A stretch of 34,682 nucleotides of DNA from Alphaproteobacteria bacterium. GTDB lineage: Bacteria; Bacteroidota; Bacteroidia; Chitinophagales; Chitinophagaceae. The notes under the pieces were generated by a model. The model had not been told where the DNA came from and did no database searches. It was given only the letters and a program-made list of their open reading frames with translations. The translations under genes and the position numbers were made by a program. Shown here in pieces: positions 14,399 through 24,005 of this stretch. The first letter of the stretch is position 1; each line of letters starts with the position of its first letter. Location: positions 30,013 through 64,694 of the forward strand of contig JASGCT010000006.1 of the NCBI GenBank assembly GCA_030053915.1. The letters run 5' to 3'.

Positions 14399-15346
14399 AT
14401 GTTTGGTATTTCGATGGATTATGTGATTTTTATGGTTGTTTTAATGTTAGCTTTGGTAATTGATATGGGTGTTTTAGAAAGAAAAAATAAAGTATTTACA
14501 ATAAAAAAAGCCTTGCGTTTAACCTTATTTTGGATTATCATCTCAATAATTTATTTTAGTTATACATGGATTACCAAAGACAGAGCGACTGCATTATCTT
14601 ACTTAAGTGCCTATATAACCGAGTGGAGTTTAAGCGTTGATAATGTATTTGTGTTTGTAATTATTATTGGCGCTTTTAAAATTCATGTTAAATTTGAAGC
14701 CAAAGCCTTGTTATATGGGGTTTTATTAGCCATTGTTTTGAGGGTGTTATTTATAACCTTAGGCGTTGAACTTATTGAAAAATTTCATTGGATTTTATAT
14801 TTTTTTGGTGCATTTTTAATTTATACGGGCATAAAACTTTTAAAAGGCGACCAAGATGACCAAATGGATCCATTAAATAGCAAGGTTTATGTAACGCTTA
14901 AAAAATGGTTCCCAATTGATGATTCGGATGGTAATGGTAAAATATGGTTTAAAAACCCAACGAATGGAAAAAAAATGTTTAGCATTATTTTTGTTATAAT
15001 CGTGATGTTGGCTTTAATTGACATTGTTTTTGCTTTAGATTCTATTCCTGCGGTGTTGAGTATCACGCAAGATAAAATTATTGTGTATTCGTCAAATATA
15101 TTTGCGGTTCTTGGGTTAAGGTCTTTATACTTTTTGGTTAAAGGGGCGTCTCAAAAATTTTATTATTTGCCTTATGGTATTGCTTTTGTGTTAGTTTTTA
15201 TAGGCTTAAAAATTATGGTTGAAGATAGTATGCATGGGTGGGTTTCAAAAGAGTCGTTGAGTCTAATTTCTTTTATTTTTATTATATTTTGTATTTTTGG
15301 TTCTATTTTTTATTCTATTTTTGTCAAAAAACCTAAATCAACTTGA
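14399..15346 (+). CDS. TerC-family integral membrane protein
   Basis: 315 residues with seven to nine hydrophobic helices. TerC hallmarks are present: acidic membrane residues in EWSLSVDNVFVFVIII (~80-95), the LIDIVFALDSIPAVLSIT segment (~208-225), and GLRSLYFLVKG. TerC/Alx proteins are implicated in manganese efflux and in metal loading of exported proteins; tellurite resistance is only the historical name. No tellurite (ter) operon is nearby. The gene overlaps the next one by 4 nt (TTGA), so the two are translated as a unit. Confidence 0.9.
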   Translation: MFGISMDYVIFMVVLMLALVIDMGVLERKNKVFTIKKALRLTLFWIIISIIYFSYTWITKDRATALSYLSAYITEWSLSVDNVFVFVIIIGAFKIHVKFEAKALLYGVLLAIVLRVLFITLGVELIEKFHWILYFFGAFLIYTGIKLLKGDQDDQMDPLNSKVYVTLKKWFPIDDSDGNGKIWFKNPTNGKKMFSIIFVIIVMLALIDIVFALDSIPAVLSITQDKIIVYSSNIFAVLGLRSLYFLVKGASQKFYYLPYGIAFVLVFIGLKIMVEDSMHGWVSKESLSLISFIFIIFCIFGSIFYSIFVKKPKST

Positions 15347-17463
15347 TTACATATTCGTTATCTAAGATTGCTGAAATTGTAGATGGGACTCTTATCCAAA
15401 ATAACCTAACTTGTCTAGTAACAGAACACCTATTTTATGATAGCCGTATGGCTACCACTACAAATATTAATAGTTTGTTTTTGGCTTTTAAAACCCCACG
15501 AAGAAACGGACATGTATTTATTGAAGATCTTTATAATAAAGGTTTTAGGCAATTTATGATTGACGAAAAGAACTTTGTAAGTTTTTTCCCTCAAGCCAAT
15601 TTTATTGTTGTAAATAATGTGCTTGAAAGCTATCAAAAATTAGCTTCATATCATCGCCAACAATTTAAGATTCCAATTATTGGAATTACGGGAAGTTATG
15701 GCAAAACATTGGTTAAGGAATGGTTAGCCCAAATGTTAGAAGCGAAATTTAATATCATTCGTTCTCCCAAAAGTTATAATTCTAGTATTGGGGTTGCTCA
15801 GAGTATCTTAGAAATTTTACCAGAACACGAGTTAGGTATTTTTGAAGCGGGTATATCTACTAAAAATGATATGCACCCATTATACAATATGATTCAACCA
15901 GATATTGGGATTTTAACAAAATTAGGTGATGCTCATAATGATGGTTTTGCTTCCATGCAAGAGAAAATTATGGAAAAACTGATTTTGTTTTCTAAAGCCA
16001 AAGTATTTATTTATAACGAAGATGACCTCGAAAAAAACGGATTTTCGACAGATTTAAAACTGTTAGGATTAAAAAATATTGCGCAGGCTTTGAACATCAG
16101 TTTTGTTAATAAACAGGCGTATTGTTTTGTCCAGGAACTCTATATTTCTAACCAATTCAGCACAATAATTTTGAAAATAAAAGGCAAGATATATCCATTT
16201 CAAATTCCATTTACAGATCGGTTGAGCCTTGAAAATATACTATTAGGAATTGTAGTTTTAATTTATTTCAATATGTCTGGGCAAGACGTTCAAACCCGTC
16301 TTTATTCTTTAAAGCCAATCTATAATCCAACATTACTTGCTCAAGCTAGTATTGGTTATTACGTGCAAGCGCAGCAATTTCATTCTACATATTTGGTGTT
16401 TGAAACCTCAATTTTTAAGCAAAATTTACAAAATATTTTAAATGCATTGCATCCTAAAACAAAAGTAATGGCTGTGTTGAAAGCGTCTGCTTATGGTATG
16501 GGAAGTATAGAAATTGCTAAATTATTAGAATCAGAGGTTAAAATTGCGTATTTATCGGTAGCCTACATTGATGAAGCAATCGCTTTAAAAGAAGCAGGCT
16601 ATTTAAAACCGTTGATGCTTATGAATGTTGAACCCATGCATTTTGAACAAATTATACAATGTCATATCGAACCTGAAATATACAGTTTAGCCTTATTGCA
16701 ATCATTTATTGAATTTATTAAAAATAAGCATTTGCAAAATTATCCAATTCATTTAAAATTTAATACTGGGATGAACCGATTAGGGTTTTCTGAAACCGAT
16801 TTAGACGCTTTAATTAAAATCGTTTTAAACAATGCAACACTCATTAAAATAAAGTCTATTTTTAGTCATTTAATAGATGGAAATAATAAAAATCTATCAT
16901 TTAAACAAGCCGAAAGATTGAATTTTTATAGTACTACCATTCAAAAAAGTGTTCAATATAATTATTTAAAACATATTGCGAGTTCAACGGCGACTTTAAA
17001 ATTTAAAGATTTGCAATTTGATATGGTTCGTATAGGTATTGCTATGTTTGGTTTTTCTACATCAAAAATTCCTTTAAAAAGCCCTATTGCCTTGTATTCC
17101 CAAATTGCTCAAATTCATCATTTAAAAAAAGGGGATTATATCGGTTATGGTACTTTGAATAAGGTTAAAAAAGACACGATTATTGCAACCATAAAAATAG
17201 GCTATGCCGATGGTTATCACCGCATTTTTGGTAATGGCAAAGCCTCGATGTATGTTAATGGTTACGTTGCGCCAACTATCGGGAATATTTGTATGGATTT
17301 ATGCTTTATTGATATTTCAGAGATACCAGGCGTTGATTTAAATAGCCAAGTGGAAGTTTTTGGCAAGCATATTTCACTTGAATCTTTAGCAAAGATTGCT
17401 AAAACAATTCCTTACGAGATTTTAACTTCAATTGGTTCAAGAATTAAAAGAACTTTTTTATAA
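15343..17463 (+). CDS. MurF-alanine racemase fusion with MurF C-terminal domain missing
   Basis: 706 residues. The first part is MurF-like (UDP-MurNAc-tripeptide:D-Ala-D-Ala ligase): N domain, P-loop GITGSYGKT (114-122), SPKSYNSSIGV, GIFEAGIS, and a central domain to ~325. The second part (from ~345) is a complete-looking alanine racemase: PLP Lys380 in LKASAYGMG, the GYGTL catalytic-Tyr region, and IGYADGYHR ... GNICMD. Bacteroidota fusions are normally ~800-830 residues. Here only a ~20-residue linker replaces the ~105-residue MurF C-terminal domain that carries the 'INDsYNaD' region. The start is TTG 15343, overlapping the terC stop. D-Ala supply looks intact; the ligase half may be inactive. 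Confidence 0.9.
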   Translation: MITYSLSKIAEIVDGTLIQNNLTCLVTEHLFYDSRMATTTNINSLFLAFKTPRRNGHVFIEDLYNKGFRQFMIDEKNFVSFFPQANFIVVNNVLESYQKLASYHRQQFKIPIIGITGSYGKTLVKEWLAQMLEAKFNIIRSPKSYNSSIGVAQSILEILPEHELGIFEAGISTKNDMHPLYNMIQPDIGILTKLGDAHNDGFASMQEKIMEKLILFSKAKVFIYNEDDLEKNGFSTDLKLLGLKNIAQALNISFVNKQAYCFVQELYISNQFSTIILKIKGKIYPFQIPFTDRLSLENILLGIVVLIYFNMSGQDVQTRLYSLKPIYNPTLLAQASIGYYVQAQQFHSTYLVFETSIFKQNLQNILNALHPKTKVMAVLKASAYGMGSIEIAKLLESEVKIAYLSVAYIDEAIALKEAGYLKPLMLMNVEPMHFEQIIQCHIEPEIYSLALLQSFIEFIKNKHLQNYPIHLKFNTGMNRLGFSETDLDALIKIVLNNATLIKIKSIFSHLIDGNNKNLSFKQAERLNFYSTTIQKSVQYNYLKHIASSTATLKFKDLQFDMVRIGIAMFGFSTSKIPLKSPIALYSQIAQIHHLKKGDYIGYGTLNKVKKDTIIATIKIGYADGYHRIFGNGKASMYVNGYVAPTIGNICMDLCFIDISEIPGVDLNSQVEVFGKHISLESLAKIAKTIPYEILTSIGSRIKRTFL

Positions 17464-17486
17464 ATAAACCTTAAAATAACAAATTT

Positions 17487-17924
17487 TTAATTGACTTGTT
17501 TTAAAGTGACTGTTATTGTATATGTTGTAACTGATATTGAAGAGATATCTTGCAAAGTTAAAGAATTGCAACTATAGTTTATAACTTCAAATTTACGAGT
17601 GTTTTCATAAAAATAGTTTTTATTATTTCCCATTGATAATAACCAAGAACCAGGTGCTAAAAAATCAGTTGATGGACATTTCCCATAATCAAATGAAAAA
17701 GATGCATCTGCCCTAAGTGTAATATATAATGAATCATAACAAGGGTTATCTTTTCTAAAAGAATAAGTAATATCAACACCATTTGAATCTATAGTATTAG
17801 TTATTTTATATCTTTTGTTTTCAAAAGTTGACCTAACAAATCCACAGGTATCTTCTTTTTTACAAGATAAATACAGGATACTCAAAAATACACCTATAAA
17901 AGCTATTAAAAAAAGTTTTTTCAA
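17487..17924 (-). CDS. Lipoprotein of unknown function
   Basis: 145 residues with a lipoprotein signal peptide and lipobox LYLSC (Cys21) followed by KKED. The mature part is beta-rich with Cys pairs and resembles the small lipocalin-like lipoproteins frequent in Bacteroidota; I do not recognise a specific family. The start is a TTG at 17924: no in-frame ATG lies upstream, and a near -7 box (TATCTTTA on the minus strand, 17945-17938) sits 13 nt away. It is convergent with murF-alr. Confidence 0.65.
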   Translation of the reverse strand: MKKLFLIAFIGVFLSILYLSCKKEDTCGFVRSTFENKRYKITNTIDSNGVDITYSFRKDNPCYDSLYITLRADASFSFDYGKCPSTDFLAPGSWLLSMGNNKNYFYENTRKFEVINYSCNSLTLQDISSISVTTYTITVTLKQVN

Positions 17925-18007
17925 ATTATTTTTCTTGTAAAGATAACTATATATTTTACATTAATACTATAAATTTTTATTTTTTTAAAATTTTCAAATA
18001 AATTTTA

Positions 18008-18015
18008 TATATTTG
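18008..18015 (+). promoter_or_regulatory. -7 box of the S9 peptidase/yceI unit
   Basis: TATATTTG, 21 nt before ATG 18037. It covers the upstream TTG at 18013, which is therefore not the start. Confidence 0.5.
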
Positions 18016-18036
18016 CTAAATTTTAAACTATTAATT

Positions 18037-20217
18037 ATGAAAAACATAGCCTTTATTATGGTGAGTTTCTTGTTAAGTCTATCACTTCTTTCTCAACCAG
18101 CTGACAATAATTTAATTACCTTAACCGATGTTTTTAAAATTAAAAATTTAGGAGGCATTGCCATTTCTGATGATGCAACTAAAGTAGCTTTTACTGTTAC
18201 TTCGTCTATCCCCGATGAATCAAATCCTTTAGATTATAAATATCAAACCCAAATTTATAGTTATACCTTTGCAAACCCTAATTCATTAGTGCAGCTTACC
18301 ACAGGTTCCGAGGGGGCTCGCAATCCTGTGTGGAGTCCCGACGGGAAATGGTTATGTTTTGTAAGAAATGTTAAAGGGAAATCACAACTTTTTCTTTTGC
18401 CCATGCAGGGTGGGGAAGCTATCCAAATTACGCATTTTAGTTATGGGGCTTTTGAACCTGTATGGAGTCCAGATGGCAAAAAAATCCTTTTTGCAAGTGC
18501 AATTGCTATAGAAGACATAGTTCGTGATACTCATTTAAATCCTAACCATTATTTACCTTCTTGGTCTTTAGAAAAGCCGGGAATTGAAAATAAAGATATT
18601 TTTAAATTTGACCAAACCAAGCCCAATCCAGATGGCTCGGTTAACGAAACAAGAACCTATTTAAATTTGAATTCAAAAGATAAAAAAGCCTTAGTTTTAG
18701 ATAAATTAAATTTTCAAAATGAACTTAACTTAAGTGCAGACCTAAATTTTAAAAATTATTTCTTAATTGATCCCTTTAATAATAATCTACCACCAGTAAG
18801 AATTACCTTAGGCTTTTTTAATTATTCCAACGCACAGTTTTTCCCAGATGGCGAAAATGTATTAATGAGCGGCAATTTAGACCCCTTGGAACACCCCGAC
18901 CGTTCTTTAAAAAGTGAGATTTTTGTTTTAAATATTCCAACGAAACAAGTAAGAACATTATTAAGCGATAATAACAAGCGTTTTACCCAACCTGTTTTAG
19001 CTCCAGGTGGCGAAAGTTTTGCCTTTTTAACAAACAGCACTTCTTTTGTAAGCGTTGATACTTTATGCATTACAAGCGTTCATAACCCTTTAAAAGATAT
19101 AAAACATTATATATTCGACAGAAATAAAAATAAATTAATTTGGACTAATGATGAGTCGTTTATTTATTTTACAAGTCAAAGCAATGGGGGCGTGCCAATA
19201 TGTAGAGTTGAGGTTAAAACGGGACATGTTGAGGTTTTATCCGACTATGAATCGGGTATCACAGATTACGATTTAGTGAGTGATAAATTAGTGATAGCCA
19301 AAACTGAAGTTCGAAATCCGTCCGAACTGTATTTAACCAATACCTTAGCAAAATATCCTTTAAGAATTGGAAATTTTAATGAATGGGTAAGTAATAAAAC
19401 ATTATCATTTCCTGTTAAAAATACGTTTAAAGATGCTAAGGGTTTAGAAATAGAGTACTGGACGATGAAACCGACGCAATTTAAGGAAGGTCAAACCTAT
19501 CCTTTATTGTTAGAAATACATGGTGGTCCAAGTGCCATGTGGGGACCTGGTGAAGCCTCGATGTGGCACGAATATCAGTATTTTTGCAGTAAAGGTTATG
19601 GTATTGTTTATAGCAACCCACGCGGTTCTGGAGGTTATGGCAATCAATTTTTAAGAAGTAATATTAAAGACTGGGGTGCTGGTCCAGCTTCAGACGTACT
19701 GGGCGCTTTAAAAAAAGTTACCACCCAATCTTGGGTAGATACGCATAATGTTTTTATAACGGGTGGTTCGTATGCAGGCTATTTAGTAGCCTGGATAATT
19801 GCTCATAATCATCAATTTAGGGCGGCTTGTTCGCAACGAGGCGTTTACGATTTAACTACATTTTTTGGCGAAGGCAATGCGTGGCGGCTGATTCCTAATT
19901 ATTTTGGTGGTTATCCTTGGGAGCCAAAGGTTAAAGAACTTTTAATTAAAGAATCGCCTATCACCTACGTGCATCAAATTGTTACGCCATATATAATTTT
20001 TCATGGTGGTAACGACCGCCGCACTGGTTTTGTGCAAGCCGAAATGATGTTTAGGTCTTTGAAAGTACTCAATCGACCTGTTGAATTTGTGGTACATCCA
20101 GGTGCCAGTCATGAAATTACCCGCAGTGGCGATGGCAGACAAAAAATAGACCAAATGCTAAGGACTTATGAATTTTTTGAACGCTGGAGAATTAAAGAAT
20201 ACGTAGTTAATAAATAA
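18037..20217 (+). CDS. Exported S9-family (prolyl oligopeptidase-type) serine peptidase
   Basis: 726 residues with a signal peptide (MKNIAFIMVSFLLSLSLLSQ). The N-terminal half is a beta-propeller of PD40/WD40-like repeats (for example NPVWSPDGKWLCFV and EPVWSPDGKKILFA). The C-terminal alpha/beta hydrolase has Ser578 in GGSYAGY, Asp660 in HGGNDRRTGF and His692 in GASHEI, the full S9 triad with family spacing. It probably releases dipeptides or acylated residues from peptides in the periplasm, as acylaminoacyl- or dipeptidyl-peptidase-like enzymes do. yceI follows after 19 nt and is likely co-transcribed. Confidence 0.93.
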   Translation: MKNIAFIMVSFLLSLSLLSQPADNNLITLTDVFKIKNLGGIAISDDATKVAFTVTSSIPDESNPLDYKYQTQIYSYTFANPNSLVQLTTGSEGARNPVWSPDGKWLCFVRNVKGKSQLFLLPMQGGEAIQITHFSYGAFEPVWSPDGKKILFASAIAIEDIVRDTHLNPNHYLPSWSLEKPGIENKDIFKFDQTKPNPDGSVNETRTYLNLNSKDKKALVLDKLNFQNELNLSADLNFKNYFLIDPFNNNLPPVRITLGFFNYSNAQFFPDGENVLMSGNLDPLEHPDRSLKSEIFVLNIPTKQVRTLLSDNNKRFTQPVLAPGGESFAFLTNSTSFVSVDTLCITSVHNPLKDIKHYIFDRNKNKLIWTNDESFIYFTSQSNGGVPICRVEVKTGHVEVLSDYESGITDYDLVSDKLVIAKTEVRNPSELYLTNTLAKYPLRIGNFNEWVSNKTLSFPVKNTFKDAKGLEIEYWTMKPTQFKEGQTYPLLLEIHGGPSAMWGPGEASMWHEYQYFCSKGYGIVYSNPRGSGGYGNQFLRSNIKDWGAGPASDVLGALKKVTTQSWVDTHNVFITGGSYAGYLVAWIIAHNHQFRAACSQRGVYDLTTFFGEGNAWRLIPNYFGGYPWEPKVKELLIKESPITYVHQIVTPYIIFHGGNDRRTGFVQAEMMFRSLKVLNRPVEFVVHPGASHEITRSGDGRQKIDQMLRTYEFFERWRIKEYVVNK

Positions 20218-20236
20218 GTTTTAAAATAAAAAAATC

Positions 20237-20842
20237 ATGTATAATTATTTAAAAAAAAGTCTTATTTTATGTGTAACCTTAACATTATCATCAGGGCTAA
20301 TATATTCTCAAAATCAGACACTTGTTGTTAATGTTAAAGATTCAAAAATTGAATGGGCGGCTATTAATAAAAAAGATTATACCCAAGGCTATTTTAATTT
20401 AAACATTAAAAAAGATGATGGTCATACGGGTTATTTTATGCTGAATCATGGTACGGTAAATCTTGCAGCCGGTAAATTACAAAGTGGCAGTTTTGAGATT
20501 AATATAAAAGATTTGGTGTTAAAATTACCAAATGATGATTTTGCGGATCATTTAAAAAATGCGGATTTTTTTGAAGTGAATAAATATCCAACGGCACAAT
20601 TTACAATTGAAACAGTGAATTATACCTCAAATAACGAGTGCGAAATTTCGGGAAGTTTAACATTTAAGGGCATTACGAAAAAAATTAACTTTCCAGCAAC
20701 AACGCAATATTCAGCTGAAAAAGGTTTTTTTGGACAAGCGTATTTTATGTTCAATCGGCTTAATTTTGGGGTAAATTACGATAGTGAAGGTACGCACGAG
20801 AATGTGCAAATTGCGGTATATTTGGTAGCAAAAAAAAACTGA
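20237..20842 (+). CDS. YceI-family periplasmic protein
   Basis: 201 residues with a signal peptide ending near SSGLIYSQ. The YceI lipocalin-like barrel is shown by ESGSFEINIKDL-type strands, FFEVNKYPTAQFTIETV, the SGSLTFKGITKKINFPA block, and a FGVNYDSEG segment near the end. Family members bind polyisoprenoid-type lipids in the periplasm; the ligand here is unknown. It lies 19 nt after the S9 peptidase gene and ends at a strong bidirectional hairpin. Confidence 0.92.
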   Translation: MYNYLKKSLILCVTLTLSSGLIYSQNQTLVVNVKDSKIEWAAINKKDYTQGYFNLNIKKDDGHTGYFMLNHGTVNLAAGKLQSGSFEINIKDLVLKLPNDDFADHLKNADFFEVNKYPTAQFTIETVNYTSNNECEISGSLTFKGITKKINFPATTQYSAEKGFFGQAYFMFNRLNFGVNYDSEGTHENVQIAVYLVAKKN

Positions 20843-20876
20843 TTAAGAATTAAAATTAATTCCTAACCAGTTTTTT
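20839..20876. terminator. Bidirectional intrinsic terminator between yceI and the NTF2-like gene
   Basis: A 15-bp inverted repeat (CTGATTAAGAATTAA, loop AA, TTAATTCCTAACCAG) with two mismatches that become G-U pairs on the minus-strand RNA. It is followed by T6 on the plus strand and a run of T on the minus strand (the A run at 20831-20838). It sits between convergent genes. Confidence 0.75.
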
Positions 20877-20899
20877 AATAATTGAACTGTGAAGCTATA

Positions 20900-21403
20900 T
20901 TATTTTAATGATGTAGCTTGCCTATGCAATAATTTCCAACCTCCTTTAGTGTTATGAAAAATAAATTTAACTAAAGATTTATTGTTAAAATCAGTTCCTC
21001 TCATTGATCCTGAAATGGTAACCTTGCGTGTTAAAATAACTAATTTAGGTGATACAAAATCAAATTCATCATCAGAAGATGTATATGTTGAAATTTTAAA
21101 TAAACCCGAACTTAATAATTGCTCAAAATTTTCAGCAGAAATTTTATTGCCATTTTCTAAAATAAATTTGGTATGCTTTGTAGTATATTTTTTAAGTGAT
21201 TCTACAAATTTAGGAATATTGACAAAGTTTTCATGACTTAAAGCAATCTCATTTAAAATACCTGTAATTTCAGATTTAATTTGAGTTTTTTGAGCCTCTG
21301 TAGATTCGGCTGATTCTTTAGCATTTTCTTTGCTTTCCTGACTAAATACGGTGGTAGTTTTAAGCCCTACCAACAAACAAGCTAATAAAAGTAATTTTTT
21401 CAT
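20900..21403 (-). CDS. Exported NTF2-like protein, function unknown
   Basis: 167 residues with a signal peptide (MKKLLLLACLLVGLKTTTVF). A charged linker follows, then a domain with the SnoaL/NTF2-like look: a KKYTTKHTKFIL helix region and a final GGWKLLHRQATSL strand typical of the fold's last beta strands. No catalytic residue can be assigned. The minus-strand -7 box TATTTTTG is at 21442-21435. It converges on the shared terminator. Confidence 0.55.
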   Translation of the reverse strand: MKKLLLLACLLVGLKTTTVFSQESKENAKESAESTEAQKTQIKSEITGILNEIALSHENFVNIPKFVESLKKYTTKHTKFILENGNKISAENFEQLLSSGLFKISTYTSSDDEFDFVSPKLVILTRKVTISGSMRGTDFNNKSLVKFIFHNTKGGWKLLHRQATSLK

Positions 21404-21772
21404 AATTTTTTGTTTTTTTGTTTAAAAATTTTTACAAAAATATGCAAAATAGCCTTAATATTAGTTAAATATTTGTTAAACTTTATAAAATATCAATTAC
21501 AATATCGCTAAGCCTTTAAAATTAATAAAAGGTCATTTTATTTGCAAAAATATAACCATTAACAGGTATAAAAAATTCATAATTGAGTAGATTTATGTAA
21601 ATTTATAAACTTTTAAATTCACCACTTCCAAAAAATATATACATACTTTGAAAATGGTGATTCGTATTTACCTATTTATAATAATCTTTTCGTAGTAAAT
21701 TTTGAGTTAAATAGTGCTTTTTTTTTAAATAAAGATGTTTTTTTTAAATAAAAATCGTAATTTTGCATTACT
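21404..21772. other. Non-coding gap before gmd
   Basis: About 370 bp of AT-rich sequence with no ORF or RNA gene seen. It holds the minus-strand promoter of the NTF2-like gene on the left, a short direct repeat (two TTTTTTTTAAATAAA units near 21720-21750), and the gmd -7 box TAATTTTG (21758-21765) on the right. Confidence 0.6.
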
Positions 21773-22834
21773 ATGAAAAAAGCATTTATAACAGGCATAA
21801 CTGGTCAGGATGGTATGTATCTGGCAGATTTATTATTGTCGAAGGGTTACGAAGTACATGGGTTAAGACGACGTACCTCACTTTTAAATACCCAACGTAT
21901 CGACAAATATTTTGCAGATAGCGCTACATATAGCCATAAATTTTATTTACATTATGGCGATTTAACCGATAGCTCGAACCTAACCCGTCTTATACAGGAG
22001 ATACAACCAGATGAAATATACAATTTAGCGGCGATGAGCCATGTTCATATCAGTTTTAGTATGCCCGAATATACCGCCAATTGTGATGGTATTGGTACTT
22101 TAAGAATATTAGAAGCCGTGCGATTATTAGGTCTTACCAAAACTACAAAAATTTATCAAGCCTCTACTTCAGAATTGTATGGTCTAGTTCAAGAGGTGCC
22201 ACAAACAGAAAAAACACCATTTTATCCACGTTCACCTTATGCCGTAGCTAAAATGTATGCTTATTGGATAACAGTAAATTACCGCGAGGCTTATAATATG
22301 TTTGCCTGTAATGGTATTTTATTTAATCACGAATCGCCTTACCGTGGCGAAAATTTTGTTACCCGAAAAATTACGCGGGAAGTTGCAAGAATGGCTTATA
22401 ATTTAGCCGACTGCCTTCATTTAGGAAATTTGAACTCTAAACGCGATTGGGGGCATGCCAAAGATTATGTGGATGCCATGTGGCGCATTTTACAACAAGA
22501 TAAACCAGAAGATTATGTTATTTCAACGGGTGTTACCACGAGCATCCGAGATTTTGTTATTAAAACCTTTGCCTTATTAGATGTAGAACTTGCTTTTGAA
22601 GGAACACATGAAAACGAAACAGCAGTAGTGGTTAAAAATAATGGCAAATATGCTTTTAAAGCAGGGCAGGTGGTAGTTAAAGTGCACCCTAAATTTTATC
22701 GACCTACAGAAGTTGATTTGCTCATTGGCGATAGTTCTAAAGCCCGACAAAAACTTGGCTGGCAACCAAAATATAATTTAGATGCCCTGATAAAAGAAAT
22801 GATTGACGCCGATTTAAAACTATTTAATAAGTAA
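21773..22834 (+). CDS. gmd: GDP-mannose 4,6-dehydratase
   Basis: Converts GDP-D-mannose to GDP-4-keto-6-deoxy-D-mannose, the precursor of GDP-D-rhamnose and GDP-L-fucose. 353 residues, a normal length. It shows an NAD(P)-binding [14 protein letters not shown] (7-20), [10 protein letters not shown], the active-site TSELYG, Tyr156-x3-Lys160 (YAVAK), and the Gmd signature [18 protein letters not shown]. The ATG has a -7 box (TAATTTTG, 21758-21765) 7 nt upstream. It pairs with an rmd-like reductase encoded 1.2 kb away on the other strand; there is no fucose-branch wcaG (fcl) gene in the window. Confidence 0.95.
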   Translation: MKKAFITGITGQDGMYLADLLLSKGYEVHGLRRRTSLLNTQRIDKYFADSATYSHKFYLHYGDLTDSSNLTRLIQEIQPDEIYNLAAMSHVHISFSMPEYTANCDGIGTLRILEAVRLLGLTKTTKIYQASTSELYGLVQEVPQTEKTPFYPRSPYAVAKMYAYWITVNYREAYNMFACNGILFNHESPYRGENFVTRKITREVARMAYNLADCLHLGNLNSKRDWGHAKDYVDAMWRILQQDKPEDYVISTGVTTSIRDFVIKTFALLDVELAFEGTHENETAVVVKNNGKYAFKAGQVVVKVHPKFYRPTEVDLLIGDSSKARQKLGWQPKYNLDALIKEMIDADLKLFNK

Positions 22835-22866
22835 ATTCATAGTGTTATTAGACTTTTAACATAAGG

Positions 22867-22874
22867 TATTTTTG
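22867..22874 (+). promoter_or_regulatory. -7 box of the glycosyltransferase gene
   Basis: TATTTTTG, 21 nt before the ATG at 22896; it suggests an own promoter despite the closeness to gmd. Confidence 0.5.
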
Positions 22875-22895
22875 TATTAGAAACGGATTTTAATT

Positions 22896-24005
22896 ATGAA
22901 TACAATATTATACGATCATCAAATTTTTAGTTTGCAAAAATTTGGCGGTATTTCTAGGTATTTTTATGAACTGAATCAATCCAATAGTTATTATGAAAAT
23001 AATTTATCTTTAATATATACCCCAAATCAATATTTGTTAAACGAATCTAATAACAAATATAAAAAATTTGAGATTCCGGAGGTTTTTAAAAATTCAATTC
23101 AAAAAATTGTTTCTAAAACGAAACGTCGATTTTATAAAATTAATAATCAATATCATACAATAAAATCTCTTAAAAATCAGAATTTTAATATTTTTCACCC
23201 TACTTATTACAACCCCTATTTTTTAAAATATATTTGTAAAAAACCTTGGGTGTTAACCGTGTATGATATGATAGATGAAAAATTGAATTTAAATTTAAAT
23301 GGCAATTCATTTATAAACAATAAAAAAAAACTGATACATCTTGCTCATAAAATTATAGCAATTTCACAAAATACCAAAAATGATATCATAGATTTATATG
23401 GCATAGATGACAAAAAAATTGAAGTGATACATCTTGCTAATTCTTTGCAACCCTATGTTAAGAATACAAAACCCAATTTTCCTTACATTCTTTTTGTAGG
23501 CAATCGCAATCTTTATAAAAATTTTGATATACTATTAAAAGCGATTCATATTATTTTTAAAAAATATCCAGAGTTACATTTAATTTGTACAGGTCCAGCA
23601 TTTAATGATATAGAAAAAAAAAAGTTTTTATCTTTAAATATATCAGAACGAATTCATCATCAATTCACGAATGATGACAATTTATGGCAATTATATCACC
23701 AAGCTGAAATATTTGTTTTTCCAAGCCAGTATGAAGGATTTGGCATACCCATTTTGGAAGCATTTTCAGCAGGATGTCCTGTAGTTTTATCGAATGCTTC
23801 ATGTTTCCCAGAAATAGCTAAAGATGCCGCTGCTTTTTTCGAGAATGATTGTCTTGATGGTTTGGTTCATATTCTACAAACATTAATCTCTAATTCAGAT
23901 ATGCGAGAACATTTAAAAGTGACAGGTCTAGAACGTCTTAAAAATTTTTCATGGGATAAAACAAGACAACAACATGCCGAAATATATCTAAAGGCTTTAA
24001 TTTAA
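22896..24005 (+). CDS. GT4-family glycosyltransferase
   Basis: 369 residues, GT-B fold. The N-terminus MNTILYDHQIFSLQKFGGIS is typical of GT4 enzymes in polysaccharide loci (the glycine-rich acceptor loop). The nucleotide-sugar domain has VGNRNLYKNFDILLKA, then PSQYEGFGIPILEAFSAGCP, whose first Glu (E-x7-E type motif) contacts the donor. The gene lies between gmd and an rmd-like gene, so GDP-D-rhamnose is a plausible donor, but this is inference from context only. The 3' end overlaps the convergent reductase gene by 9 nt. No membrane segments were seen. Confidence 0.85.
   Translation: MNTILYDHQIFSLQKFGGISRYFYELNQSNSYYENNLSLIYTPNQYLLNESNNKYKKFEIPEVFKNSIQKIVSKTKRRFYKINNQYHTIKSLKNQNFNIFHPTYYNPYFLKYICKKPWVLTVYDMIDEKLNLNLNGNSFINNKKKLIHLAHKIIAISQNTKNDIIDLYGIDDKKIEVIHLANSLQPYVKNTKPNFPYILFVGNRNLYKNFDILLKAIHIIFKKYPELHLICTGPAFNDIEKKKFLSLNISERIHHQFTNDDNLWQLYHQAEIFVFPSQYEGFGIPILEAFSAGCPVVLSNASCFPEIAKDAAAFFENDCLDGLVHILQTLISNSDMREHLKVTGLERLKNFSWDKTRQQHAEIYLKALI

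Noticed and set aside
14399-15346. Tellurite-resistance function
   Set aside because: Only a TerC homologue is present; no terA/B/D/E genes accompany it, and most TerC proteins have metal-homeostasis roles.
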